Assembly: GCA_035328405.1 (NCBI GenBank) | Contig: DAOLIT010000012.1 | Span: 1-64,000, forward strand | Source of the DNA: JAEUKA01 sp035328405 | GTDB taxonomy: Bacteria > Myxococcota_A > Polyangia > Palsa-1104 > JAEUJZ01 | Direction: 5' to 3' | DNA: 64,000 nucleotides | Part shown: one piece after another, positions 17,944 to 26,941 of the stretch | Position numbering within the stretch: the stretch's first letter is position 1 | How the letters are laid out: each line of letters begins with the position of its first letter | Program-made: the position numbers and the translations under genes | The notes under the pieces: model-generated | Told to the model about the DNA's origin: nothing | Databases searched by the model: none | What the model saw: the letters and a program-made list of their open reading frames with translations, nothing else

Positions 17944-18483
17944 TTATTGCTGCCAACGCGCTCGCAGGTTCCGCAGTTCGCCGCGCAAGCTGCCGTCGTA
18001 CACCAAGTCGCCCACTTGCGCGACCACGCCCCCGAGCAGCGAAGCATCGACCGTTTTCTCCACAATCACGGTCTTGCCCGTCGCCCGCCCGAGTGCAGAG
18101 CGAATCCGCACCTCGGTTGCTTCATCCAGCGGGGCCGCAGAAGCCAACCGCACACGGACGCGCCCCGCCACGTCGTCCACCATTTGACGCAGGCTCTTGG
18201 CGATGCCGGGCACGTTCGCCATCCGTCCCCGCGCCAGCAGAAGCTTCGCCAAATTTTGGCTTGTTTTGGACAGCGCAAGCCGCGCGCACACATGCTCTAG
18301 CACCTGTTGCCGCTGCGACTGAGAAAAAGCTGGATTCAACAGCACGGTCCGCAAATCTGCACTCTGTTCGACCGCTTCGGCCAAACGTCCGACCTCAGCG
18401 GCGAGCACTTCAAGGTTCCCCTCAGCCTCCCCGATACTCACAACCGCGCGAGCGTACCGTCGCGATACAGATCCGCTCAACAT
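17944..18483 (-). CDS. atpH: ATP synthase F1 delta subunit
   Basis: A 179-residue delta (OSCP) subunit linking the b-type peripheral stalk to the F1 crown. The N-terminal six-helix bundle begins SRRYARAVVSI and the C-terminal block GGVVAQVGDLVYDGSLRGEL is typical. Its start overlaps the end of atpF by seven bases, so translation is coupled. Confidence 0.95.
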   Translation of the reverse strand: MLSGSVSRRYARAVVSIGEAEGNLEVLAAEVGRLAEAVEQSADLRTVLLNPAFSQSQRQQVLEHVCARLALSKTSQNLAKLLLARGRMANVPGIAKSLRQMVDDVAGRVRVRLASAAPLDEATEVRIRSALGRATGKTVIVEKTVDASLLGGVVAQVGDLVYDGSLRGELRNLRARWQQ

Positions 18484-19505
18484 GCCCGGCCTCCCGTCGA
18501 GGTTTGTGCTTCGATCTGCCCGACAAATCGCTGGACCAAATTGCGTTGATCCAGATCGCTCATCCGGCTCTCCATGAGTTTTTCTGCCAAATCCACCGCC
18601 AAAAGTGCCGTTTTCCGCTCCAAATCGCGTTTTGCACTCTCGATGGTTTGCTGGACTTGCATTTCCGCGTCTTTCAGCAGCTTCTCGGCCTCGGCTTCAG
18701 CACGCGCAATGATCTTCTGTCGTTCCAACTGCGCTTGCCCCGCCATCGACTGAAGCAGCGCATCGATTTCTGCCTGCATCTCGTCGGTTTTTTTCTGGTA
18801 CTCCAAAAGCCGTTCTCGAGCCTGATTTTCCAAATCCCGCGCCCGGTCGAGTGCCTTCCGCACTTCCAAATGTCGCGTGGCCATAAATTCTTTGAATGGT
18901 TTGCCCGCATACTTTCCGAGGACAAACACAAACGCAGCGAAATTGAGCAGCGCAAACAAGAACGGCGGATGGTGATGCGTTTTTCCCGGCCCGTAGTCGA
19001 AGCTGATCCAGTTTTCAATCACAGGGCCGGCTTCATGATGAACGCCGCCTGCATGTGTAGCCTGCGCTGCATGGCTTTCGCCTGCATGAGACCGTTCTGC
19101 ATGAGACGGTTCCGCCTGGGGAGGCTGAGTCGGCTGCGCCGGTTCTGCGTGGCCAGGTTGAGTCGGCGTCGCCCCTTCCGCGTGGCTAGGTTGAGTCGGC
19201 TGCGCCCCTTCGGCGTGGCCAGGTTGCATCGGTTGCACTGGTTCCGCATGAGAAGGTTGCGCAGGCTCGGAGTTGACAGTTGCAGGTTGATTCTGTTCTG
19301 TCGCCGACCCGGCCTTGCGAAGAGGCGGAAATGCCTCTTTTGCTGCAACAGGATTGCTCGGGTCTGGCGCAAGTGCGGGTTGTGCAACCCCCGTCGGCTT
19401 TTCCACATTCGGGGCCGTCGGAATTTGCGCAAAACCAGGCCGCGCCATCCAACACAGCACGCCCAAACACACCGCCGAAAGACGAAGGAAAACCGTTCCG
19501 TGCAC
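18477..19505 (-). CDS. atpF: ATP synthase Fo b subunit with signal peptide and His/Pro repeats
   Basis: 342 residues, about twice a normal b subunit. The C-terminal half is ordinary: one transmembrane helix (PFLFALLNFAAFVFVLG) followed by a long charged coiled coil ending at the F1-binding region. The N-terminal half is unusual. It has a signal-peptide-like start (hydrophobic core, ending PGFAQ), then a Pro/Gln/Ala-rich segment with about eight variants of QP-x-HAE and several further HA pairs, then HHEAG and HHH near the membrane. The GTG at 19505 is preferred, with GGGAGG five bases upstream. The repeat part is predicted to lie outside the cytoplasm. Confidence 0.85.
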   Translation of the reverse strand: MHGTVFLRLSAVCLGVLCWMARPGFAQIPTAPNVEKPTGVAQPALAPDPSNPVAAKEAFPPLRKAGSATEQNQPATVNSEPAQPSHAEPVQPMQPGHAEGAQPTQPSHAEGATPTQPGHAEPAQPTQPPQAEPSHAERSHAGESHAAQATHAGGVHHEAGPVIENWISFDYGPGKTHHHPPFLFALLNFAAFVFVLGKYAGKPFKEFMATRHLEVRKALDRARDLENQARERLLEYQKKTDEMQAEIDALLQSMAGQAQLERQKIIARAEAEAEKLLKDAEMQVQQTIESAKRDLERKTALLAVDLAEKLMESRMSDLDQRNLVQRFVGQIEAQTSTGGRAC

Positions 19506-19506
19506 C

Positions 19507-19992
19507 CTACACCTCCCGTCCCAAGAGCCGCCCCGCCAGCAAACGGGACAGCCCATCGGCCCGTTCCAGAAGTTCGGCTTGCGCTTGTTCCACCTGACGA
19601 TTCACTTGCTCGCGCGTCGCCCGAACCCGACTTTGCGCTCTGTCGCGAGCTGAAGCCAGCAGTTCCGTCTCTCGCAACCGCCCCTCGTTGGAAAGCCGCA
19701 GCCGTTCCTCTTCTGCTGACTGTCTGGCTTTGCCCATCTTCTCTTTGAATTCTCGCTCAAGCTGCTCGGCGCGCGCTGCGGCCTCGGCCGCTGTCTTCTC
19801 AGCACCCTCGATCCGGTGTGCACGCTCGGTGCGCATCTTTAGGTAGGGCTTCCACAAAAATTCAGACAGAACGAAAAACATCGCGAGGAAAATTCCAAAC
19901 TGCAAGAGCACCGTCCCATCGATGTCAATGACGGGCGGGGCTTTTTCCTCTGCACCCTCGCTAGCAGCGAGGAGTAGTACCTGTAAGGTCAT
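19507..19992 (-). CDS. ATP synthase Fo b' subunit
   Basis: A 161-residue second b-type subunit. A short N-terminus is followed by one membrane helix (LLQFGIFLAMFFVLSEFLW), then a continuous Lys/Glu/Ala-rich coiled coil. The DGTVLLQFGIF start of the helix is typical of b' proteins. Together with the longer AtpF it should form a heterodimeric peripheral stalk. It is the first gene of the operon; the ATG at 19992 is chosen at the start of the hydrophobic segment. Genes for subunits a and c are not in the window. Confidence 0.9.
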   Translation of the reverse strand: MTLQVLLLAASEGAEEKAPPVIDIDGTVLLQFGIFLAMFFVLSEFLWKPYLKMRTERAHRIEGAEKTAAEAAARAEQLEREFKEKMGKARQSAEEERLRLSNEGRLRETELLASARDRAQSRVRATREQVNRQVEQAQAELLERADGLSRLLAGRLLGREV

Positions 19993-20025
19993 GAATGCTC
20001 CGGTGGCTCGCGGAGCAGGCACTTA

Positions 20026-20049
20026 CCACTTGCCGAAACACTGTGTCAA
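20026..20049 (-). promoter_or_regulatory. Possible promoter of the ATP synthase operon
   Basis: A perfect TTGACA (20049-20044, minus strand) lies about 55 bases before the b' start codon. At 17 bases distance only a poor GTAAGT -10 can be seen. The -35 box and its position make a promoter plausible, but the weak -10 keeps confidence low. Confidence 0.35.
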
Positions 20050-20188
20050 GACCCCCTTTACCAGCTATTCAGACGGCGGCGCGGCGGTCTATGATGTTTT
20101 TATGCACCTTCCAAACACGTCGGTTCCTCGGTCTTCCTCACCCGCGAACGCGCAAACGGCTCAAACCTGCGCCTCCGCCGCCAAAGCC

Positions 20189-20545
20189 ATGCCGCTGCGG
20201 ACTTTCGGACTTGCTGTGTTTCTCAGCTTGGGTCTATTCGGCGTTGGCTCCTGCGCCGCCCTTGGTCAAGGTTCGAGCGGCCCACCGCCTCAAAAAGGCG
20301 AACCCACTCTCTCGAAGTGCGTAACGGGCTCCCAGCTCGAAAAGGTCACAAGTTGCGCCGAATACTGCGCTAGCCAGAACTTGGGGTGCCAAAACTACGG
20401 ATGCGTCGTTCCCGGTGACACCAAGCGTTTTGGCGGGGCCGCTTTTGACAATGCCCTGTGCGCCGGCAACATGCAAAAAGGCTTCCAGTGCAACGAGCCC
20501 TTGCTCGGCGTGGGAGCGATATCCTGTTGCTGCACGGGCCTTTAG
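20189..20545 (+). CDS. Small Cys-rich lipoprotein
   Basis: 118 residues from the ATG at 20189. The N-terminus is a lipoprotein signal with lipobox VGSC (Cys25), so the mature protein should be anchored in the membrane. The mature part has about 11 cysteines, in pairs such as SCAEYCASQNLGC and a CCC triplet near the end, suggesting disulfide bonding in the periplasm or on the surface. I do not recognise the family. An upstream ATG at 20102 would add 29 residues before the signal and is less likely. It is divergent from the atp operon. Confidence 0.6.
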   Translation: MPLRTFGLAVFLSLGLFGVGSCAALGQGSSGPPPQKGEPTLSKCVTGSQLEKVTSCAEYCASQNLGCQNYGCVVPGDTKRFGGAAFDNALCAGNMQKGFQCNEPLLGVGAISCCCTGL

Positions 20546-20568
20546 AGACAGCACCGGTTGAGGCAACC

Positions 20569-20592
20569 GCGCGAAAACACATGTTTTTGCGC
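20569..20592. terminator. Hairpin between the small lipoprotein gene and recJ
   Basis: GCGCGAAAAC, a 4-base loop and GTTTTTGCGC form a 10-bp stem with one G-T wobble. It lies 24 bases after the lipoprotein stop and 45 bases before recJ. There is no long T tract outside the stem, so it is a possible intrinsic terminator rather than a certain one. A smaller GGTTG/CAACC hairpin stands just before it. Confidence 0.4.
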
Positions 20593-20636
20593 CGCAAGCA
20601 CTTGACTTCGAGTGAAAGCTACATCCATATCGCGGT

Positions 20637-22352
20637 ATGAACCCTAGCTTGGCTCGCTTCGTTGTGCGGCCCGCAGATCCACGCCGGGCTCGCCTTCTCG
20701 GCGAACGGTTGGGTTTGCGACAGTTGACCGCACAGCTTCTGATCAACCGTGGTTTGGCCGACGAACAAGAGGCCCGGCGTTTTCTCGACCCACGTCTTTC
20801 GGATTTGCGACCTCCCGAGGGTGCGCAGCCCATGGCCGGTTTTGCAATGGCCGTCGAACGACTGCGCCGCGCGGTGCTCGACCGTGAAACCGTCGGCGTT
20901 TTTGGCGATTACGACGTGGACGGCGTTACGACCTGCGCGCTGTTGACCGACTTTCTCAATCGTGCGGGTGCCACGGTGACACCGCGCGTCGCCCGGCGCG
21001 GAGACGGTTATGGTTTTGGAAAAGCCGACGCACACGACCTGGCGCATTACGGCTGCGATCTCATTGTGACTGGCGATTGCGGCACGAGTGACCACGAAAC
21101 TTTGGCGCTGTGCAAGCAAATGGGCATCGACGTGATTGTTGTCGATCACCATCAAGTCCCCGAACGACCGCCACAAGCATTGGCCCTTCTCAATCCGCAC
21201 CAACCCGGCTGCGCATTTCCATTCAAAGGTCTCGCTTCCGTCGGTGTTGCATTTTATTTGGCTGCGGCACTTCGCACTCGCCTGAAAGCCAGCGGTTGGC
21301 CGCACTTGCCCGATCTGCGCGAACTCTTGGACCTCGTTGCCATCGGCACCATTGCCGACTTGGCACCGCTCCTCGAGGAAAACCGCGTATTGGTTCATAC
21401 CGGCTTGCGCGAGCTCAAGCGATGTTCTCGTCCCGGCTTGCGCGCGTTGTGTGAGTTGGTTGGCCTCGAGGAGGGTGCCACCACCTCCGGCGATGTCGCA
21501 TTCCGTCTGGCCCCACGCCTGAACGCTCCCGGACGCTTGGGCGACGCTACCGAAGCCCTGCTGCTCCTCATCGAAACCGACCAGCGCAAAGCGCGAAACC
21601 ACGCCGAAAACTGCAACGAAATGAACAGCAAGCGCCAACTCGTCCAAGAAAGCGTGTTGAAAGAAGCGCGCAATTTGGTCGAAGAGCAGCTTCGTTCCGG
21701 CAGCCCCGAGGTGCTGGTCGTCGGAGCACCGGGCTGGCACCCGGGCGTCGTCGGCATCGTCGCCGCAAAACTGGTCGATCTCTACGATCGCCCCTCCGTC
21801 GTCATTGCCTTCGAGAACGAGGTTGGACGCGGTTCTGCTCGGTCCGCCCAAGGCTTTCATTTGTACAAAGGGCTACACAAAGCTGCGCCCTTGCTGCTTC
21901 GCTATGGTGGACATGCTGCGGCGGCTGGCCTTTCTGTTCATCAGGATAATTTGTCTGTTTTGCGAGAAACCTTGTGCGTTGCCTATCGACAACAATTGGG
22001 AGAACGACAAACCAGTCCACTGGTTCAAATCGATGCCGTCGTCTCGCTAGACGAAATTGACGAACGACTTGCCCAAGAATTGTTGCTTCTCGAGCCATTC
22101 GGCATAGGAAACTCCGAGCCACTTTTGCTTATCAAAGAAGCTGAACTGGTCCGACATCGTGTTGTGGGAAGTGGGCATTTGCAGCTTACGCTGCGATCTG
22201 GCGGACTGCTTCGTGATGCGATTGGTTTCGGCTTAGGAAATCGCGCACAAGACATGAAGAGCGGAGGGAAGCTCAGCCTGACTTTTGTACCTCAGTTAGA
22301 TAGCCACAGAGGAATAAGACGAGTCAGACTTCGTGTCCGAGAACTTTTCTAG
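20637..22352 (+). CDS. recJ: Single-stranded-DNA exonuclease RecJ
   Basis: A 571-residue DHH-family 5'-3' exonuclease acting in recombination and mismatch repair. The DHH motifs are visible: FGDYDVDG (about residue 84), TGDCGTSDHE (about 146), VVDHHQ (about 164) and IGTIADLAPL. The DHHA1 part (WHPGVVGIVAAKL, GRGSARS, YGGHAAAAGL) and the C-terminal OB fold follow. Motif II carries Cys-Gly instead of the common Asn-Gly, a known variant. Length is normal. Confidence 0.93.
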   Translation: MNPSLARFVVRPADPRRARLLGERLGLRQLTAQLLINRGLADEQEARRFLDPRLSDLRPPEGAQPMAGFAMAVERLRRAVLDRETVGVFGDYDVDGVTTCALLTDFLNRAGATVTPRVARRGDGYGFGKADAHDLAHYGCDLIVTGDCGTSDHETLALCKQMGIDVIVVDHHQVPERPPQALALLNPHQPGCAFPFKGLASVGVAFYLAAALRTRLKASGWPHLPDLRELLDLVAIGTIADLAPLLEENRVLVHTGLRELKRCSRPGLRALCELVGLEEGATTSGDVAFRLAPRLNAPGRLGDATEALLLLIETDQRKARNHAENCNEMNSKRQLVQESVLKEARNLVEEQLRSGSPEVLVVGAPGWHPGVVGIVAAKLVDLYDRPSVVIAFENEVGRGSARSAQGFHLYKGLHKAAPLLLRYGGHAAAAGLSVHQDNLSVLRETLCVAYRQQLGERQTSPLVQIDAVVSLDEIDERLAQELLLLEPFGIGNSEPLLLIKEAELVRHRVVGSGHLQLTLRSGGLLRDAIGFGLGNRAQDMKSGGKLSLTFVPQLDSHRGIRRVRLRVRELF

Positions 22353-22402
22353 ACCACCAGTCCCTCTTTTCCAAAAGTACCGAACACTGAAACGTTCTGT
22401 GC

Positions 22403-23014
22403 TTACTTCGATGAACTGTAAGACGGTAACGACGTACACCGATCGAACCAGTTTTGCAGGGCTGGATAGATTGACATGTCGATCTGCATCATCTTGACAT
22501 AATTGACCCATGATGCCAGATGCAAGTCTGCGATCGTGAGACTGTTTCCCACCAGATATTGACGGTTTGTCAGGTGGTTGTTCAAGATTTGCATCATTTC
22601 TTGAACTTCCTCTTTTGCGCGCACGCCCGCTTTCTCGTTGCGTTCCTCGACAGGGGCCCACTCACCAATATTTCGCCCCAGCCGCGACATGGCCTCTCCA
22701 AGCGTCGCATTGGTCCACACAATCCACATCATCGCCTGGCCGCGTTCAATGCCTGGTGCCGGATAAAGCCCTCGCTGAACGCCAAATTGCTCACCCAAAT
22801 ACATTTGGATCGCTGCCGATTCAAAAATAGGCACACCATCATGAACCAGCAGCGGAACTTTCCCATTCGGGTTCAGCTTCAAAAACTCCGGCTTCTTGTT
22901 GTCTCCGGCTTGCAGATTCACCTCCACACGCTCGTATGGAATCTTCAATTCCTCCAGCGTCCAGTGTACCGGCGTCGCACTTGAATGGGCAGCATGGTAG
23001 AACGTAACACTCAT
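22403..23014 (-). CDS. Glutathione S-transferase family protein
   Basis: 203 residues with the GST two-domain layout. The N-terminal thioredoxin-like part begins VTFYHAAHSSATPVHW, contains the cis-Pro segment GKVPLLVHDG and the glutathione-contact FESAAIQMYL. The C-terminal helical domain has the conserved SLTIADLHLASW (N-capping and hydrophobic staple). The catalytic residue is probably a Ser near residue 11. It is convergent with recJ and monocistronic. Confidence 0.9.
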   Translation of the reverse strand: MSVTFYHAAHSSATPVHWTLEELKIPYERVEVNLQAGDNKKPEFLKLNPNGKVPLLVHDGVPIFESAAIQMYLGEQFGVQRGLYPAPGIERGQAMMWIVWTNATLGEAMSRLGRNIGEWAPVEERNEKAGVRAKEEVQEMMQILNNHLTNRQYLVGNSLTIADLHLASWVNYVKMMQIDMSIYPALQNWFDRCTSLPSYSSSK

Positions 23015-23180
23015 TTCGATTCTCCTCGGAAAACTATGTTTTTGATGTTCGCTCCCACAACCGAGAGCGCAGCGAAAATACTGATCAAAACTTCAGTGTT
23101 CAACAAAAAACCACCACATCCGCCCACACCCTCGGGTTGCGCCAATCCGCCTCCTCTCGTCCAGAAAATCAAGCTTCGGT

Positions 23181-24551
23181 TTAGGGACCAACAGCGACGG
23201 GGCAAATTCGAATGTGTGCCGAAGATTCAAGGGGCGGCGATTCGATGACCAGCACATCGCCGCGAGCAGAGTAGACGCAACCTGAACAGGACACCGTGTA
23301 GCCATGTGGATAAACCGCTCGCGGAACAAACAATTCCGTCTCAACCGATATCGATTTTTCAGTCGTATATCTTGTGGAAAAACAACCACTTCGCTCATCG
23401 TACGAATAGGATAGACTGTCCCCTGATACGCGGATTGGATATGGTCTTAAAAGAGCATCCAAGAGCGTTTTCTTCTCGATTCCGTCCTGTTCAAAAAGAC
23501 CATATCCTGGCCCAAATGAAGCATCCCAATACATCGATGCCGCTCCCACTTCTGCAACTGCATCATATTGAGCATCCATGTATTCAACGATACCGGGATG
23601 GTTTGCGATTCCACCGTATTCCCCAATCCACAACGCGGCATTCATACGGCTCGCTTCCATGGCCAATTCCTGCACATTCATGAGCAGTGCTGCTCGACGA
23701 CTGTCATCGAATCCCTTCCCCTGTTCTGCTAACGCATCATAATTGTGCGGCGCATAAACGATATTTTTGTAGTGCATCGAAGGCAAACTCGATGGCATAC
23801 CAAGGTTCCGAGTCAGCGCAGGTTCAACAAATGCGATCCAATGTGGTGCCGCGCTTCGTACCTCTTCAATTACACGTTCATAGAAGGGCCATAGACGATC
23901 TGATTCAAATGTATGCGTATCTGCGGTCCCAGGAGAAGGTTCATTGATGATATCGAATCCAATGACATTTCTTCTCGCTGCAAATTTCTGGGCAACTCGC
24001 CCCCATGTCTTTGAGAAACTCGAAACAAGTTCCGGATCTGTCCATAATTTATCAAAACACGCCCGAACTGGCGGACTCAAGTATTCCAAAAACCACGGTT
24101 CGACCTTTTTATGTGCAGCATATTTTTCTTCATCACAAACCCAGCGTGGAGCACCATTATGGCCGAATCCAACTCCGAACACATCTTGGTGCATATCGAA
24201 AACTACTAGAAGGCCAGCCTGCTCTGCCCACTCCACTCGGCGTTCGACTTCATCCAAATAAGTTTCGTTGATTGTTCCTTTTGTTTTTTCCAAGGCAGCC
24301 CAACTCAACAGGAAACGAATGGAACGAAATCCATACGAGTATAGTCGCTGAAAATCAGACGGCTTGTGCGGACCTAAATAGGGACTTGTCTTGTGCTCAG
24401 AAGAAAGATTGATACCGCGCAATAGAGCAATCCGGTCATCTGGATCTCGAAGAAATCCTCCTTCGACATGCCAGGTACGCGCAGTTTGCACATCGCTGCA
24501 ACCCATCAATCCAAATACAAGCCAGACAAAAAGCGAAACGCCGTGCCTCAT
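23181..24551 (-). CDS. GH5 glycosidase lipoprotein, endoglycoceramidase-like
   Basis: 456 residues with a lipoprotein signal (LMGC, Cys18), then a family-5 TIM barrel. The acid/base is Glu204 in INEP and the nucleophile Glu311 in WIGEYGG. The block FDMHQDVFG...GHNGAPRW (118-137) is the mark of the endoglycoceramidase branch, whose members release the glycan from glycosphingolipids; other beta-glycosides are possible. A C-terminal beta-rich domain of about 80 residues follows. ATG 24551 is chosen at the signal peptide. The EGF/beta-helix lipoprotein gene is 61 bp upstream on the same strand. Confidence 0.8.
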   Translation of the reverse strand: MRHGVSLFVWLVFGLMGCSDVQTARTWHVEGGFLRDPDDRIALLRGINLSSEHKTSPYLGPHKPSDFQRLYSYGFRSIRFLLSWAALEKTKGTINETYLDEVERRVEWAEQAGLLVVFDMHQDVFGVGFGHNGAPRWVCDEEKYAAHKKVEPWFLEYLSPPVRACFDKLWTDPELVSSFSKTWGRVAQKFAARRNVIGFDIINEPSPGTADTHTFESDRLWPFYERVIEEVRSAAPHWIAFVEPALTRNLGMPSSLPSMHYKNIVYAPHNYDALAEQGKGFDDSRRAALLMNVQELAMEASRMNAALWIGEYGGIANHPGIVEYMDAQYDAVAEVGAASMYWDASFGPGYGLFEQDGIEKKTLLDALLRPYPIRVSGDSLSYSYDERSGCFSTRYTTEKSISVETELFVPRAVYPHGYTVSCSGCVYSARGDVLVIESPPLESSAHIRICPVAVGP

Positions 24552-24612
24552 GAAATGAAGCACATAACATACTTCGCTCTTCGGTTGGGAAACAGCGAGG
24601 AAAGGAGCCAAC

Positions 24613-26457
24613 CTACCACTTGGTGAAACCGATTGGACCCATGACAGAGCTGGCGGATAGTGCCGGGGAGCCGGCAGCGAGGCTGTAGTCACATTGCGAT
24701 GGATTTGCAAACTTGGGGTTTGCGGTGAAGTTGCCGGTGCCACAACTCATGTCTGCCCCGGAACCCAACAGGCTGTGATGCACGTCTCCGTCGCAGCTTG
24801 AAATGGAATAAGGCCACACGATGCTATCGACGACGGCTTGAGGTGTCGCGATGGGCGACGGCGACAAAATCGTGCTGTTGTAAACCCGCGCCGTGCCGCG
24901 CACACCCGTGCCCGTGTCATACAAGAGCACATTTCGGAGCGTCGCCAAACCATCGGTCATGCTGATGCCTTTGTCGGCGGCGTTGTGGATGACGCTGTCC
25001 TCGATCGTGAAGGTGGAATTGGAATGGTCAATCGCGTCGTCGCCAATATCGACGATGAAGCTTCGTCGAATGATTTGTGTGGATCTAGCACCGTCGAGGT
25101 GGATGCCATCTCCGTCGTAGCGCAGGGGCGTATCCGGGCCACGGCCAATGCTGGTCCACCACGAATCCTCAATGACAAGTTTGTTGCCACTCGACAGGAA
25201 CTCTGCGCCAATGCCAACGCGCGAAATCAGCGAGCGTCGAATTTCCGTCGCGCCCGTGCCTGGACTTTGAAACATCATTCCAGTGGCGTCGGTAAACACG
25301 CTGTCCTCGACGATCAGGTTGTGGGTGTTGGCGATGTTGATAATGGGCGGTCGAGGATGGCTCACGATCGGCCCATTGCCCGCACCCGTGAGGACAACCC
25401 ACCTCAGCGTCGAACTTCCGCTGCCCACAAGCGTGATTCCGCGCCATGAGTCTGGGTTTGACAGCGACGGACCACTGACAGTGTGGGTCATCGCTTTTTT
25501 TCCGCGCTCTGAAAAGAACATGATCGGCTTTTCAAGTGTTCCGACCGCATCGACTGTGCCGTTTACCGTCAGCAACGTGCCGTCTTCAAGTGTCCCAGTC
25601 GTGTCCACCATCACGAGCGTCCCCGGCAAAATTTTCAGCGTCGCGCCCGTCGGAACGACCGTGTTGTGCGCAGACAAACGAATGTTCTCGTCGGGGCCCC
25701 AAGTCAGATCTCCATCGCTCAACGTCGCTGGCATCACCCGCCAAGTCGGATCGGCCAAGATCGTGAGCTTTTTCGTCGCCACCCGATCACCCACTCGGAC
25801 CGTGATCACATGCTCTCCCGCCGGCACAGTGGAACCACCGTCAAACGTCAGCGACACACTGCCAACGCCGTGGTAGAAGCGGACAGCCCCGACGGGATTC
25901 GGCAGATGATCATCAAATTCGACGACCGAAAACGGTATCGAGGCCCCGTCGGAAATGCGATTGATCGTCACAGTGCCGAACGTGTCGAAGCATCCATCTG
26001 TCACGATATTTCCCGTCGCTGGGTCGAGCAATTCGACCCTCAGCGTGAGTGGCTTGTCATTGGCTACTCGACGGGACACCGTCACGCGCAAATCCTGATC
26101 GATTTCGCAGCGTTCTCCGACGAAACCCGCTGCACACGCACAGGAATACTGCCCGATCCCATCGACGCAAGTTCCCCCGTTTTCGCACGCATCCATCGGG
26201 CAATCGTCATGATTCGTTTCGCACAACGTCCCTTCAAAGCCAGCCGGACATTCACAACCAAACGCACTGCCGTCTGTGTGACAAGTGCCGCCGTTTTGGC
26301 AGGGCTGGTAAGAGCACGGATCTGCGTCAGGCGGCAGCTCAGATTGGGGCGGCAAAACGATGGGCTCGACTTGTCCCGCATCACAGCCCGAAATCAGGTT
26401 GAGCGATAGCAAGCACGCTGGAACAAAAAGGCTTCGCCTGGAAAAGACGCTCGACAT
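24613..26457 (-). CDS. EGF-like / right-handed beta-helix lipoprotein
   Basis: 614 residues, exported: lipobox LISGC with Cys25. Two EGF-like modules follow, each with six cysteines and the CxNGGTC and GFxGxxCE pattern, at about residues 42-118. A beta-sandwich (about 120-240) leads to a long repeat-rich region with parallel beta-helix character (IEDSVF, IRRSLI, IEDSWW, IRRSFI, IEDSVI at regular steps) typical of pectate-lyase-like or adhesin folds. No catalytic residues can be assigned. Ribosome site GGAGGT precedes ATG 26457. Likely a surface protein binding or cutting polysaccharide. Confidence 0.8.
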   Translation of the reverse strand: MSSVFSRRSLFVPACLLSLNLISGCDAGQVEPIVLPPQSELPPDADPCSYQPCQNGGTCHTDGSAFGCECPAGFEGTLCETNHDDCPMDACENGGTCVDGIGQYSCACAAGFVGERCEIDQDLRVTVSRRVANDKPLTLRVELLDPATGNIVTDGCFDTFGTVTINRISDGASIPFSVVEFDDHLPNPVGAVRFYHGVGSVSLTFDGGSTVPAGEHVITVRVGDRVATKKLTILADPTWRVMPATLSDGDLTWGPDENIRLSAHNTVVPTGATLKILPGTLVMVDTTGTLEDGTLLTVNGTVDAVGTLEKPIMFFSERGKKAMTHTVSGPSLSNPDSWRGITLVGSGSSTLRWVVLTGAGNGPIVSHPRPPIINIANTHNLIVEDSVFTDATGMMFQSPGTGATEIRRSLISRVGIGAEFLSSGNKLVIEDSWWTSIGRGPDTPLRYDGDGIHLDGARSTQIIRRSFIVDIGDDAIDHSNSTFTIEDSVIHNAADKGISMTDGLATLRNVLLYDTGTGVRGTARVYNSTILSPSPIATPQAVVDSIVWPYSISSCDGDVHHSLLGSGADMSCGTGNFTANPKFANPSQCDYSLAAGSPALSASSVMGPIGFTKW

Positions 26458-26941
26458 GGTAAGACCTCCATAAGTACGTACAATGCGCTTCGATCTCATA
26501 GCCACACTACGATGTTTGAGAAACAAAAAACAGTCGTATAAAGAAGTTCTCTCGGTGAGAGCTACGAAAGAATTCTAAGACGATTCGCACGCAACTTTTT
26601 CCAAAAGGATGCGACTGATGCGTCCAAGCGTATTGAATCAAGAAGAGAATCATGTTTCCTTCAAAAAAATCAAATCATTCACAGACTTAGATCATCTCAG
26701 CCTGGCCAAGAAAATTCCTTTACTTGAATTTTTACCAGACCTTGTAAAACACTCACGATTCTGTAATAATGAATTCTGTATTGACACCATATGGTGGGGT
26801 CTATTGGCATAAGGTCCTGGGGTTTGGAGTCACCAGGAAAAACAAAAACTGGAAAATCTATACAAACCAAACGAATCGTGAATCAAACCGTCTTTTGAAT
26901 AGTTAAGATAGCCTTGCATTGAATTAAAGAGGGCATCTCTC
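26458..26941. other. A+T-rich divergent intergenic region
   Basis: About 480 bp between two divergent lipoprotein genes, clearly richer in A+T than the surroundings. An open frame of 67 codons at 26609-26812 has no ribosome site and no recognisable protein features, so I do not call it. A TTGACA at about 26777 has no good -10 partner. No strong hairpin or sigma-54 site was found. It probably holds both promoters. Confidence 0.5.

Noticed and set aside
17253..19748. 831-codon plus-strand open frame across the atp operon
   Set aside because: Fully antisense to atpA, atpH and the b subunits; composition is unnatural.
26609..26812. 67-codon plus-strand frame in the A+T-rich spacer
   Set aside because: No ribosome site and an A+T-driven composition; could not be supported.
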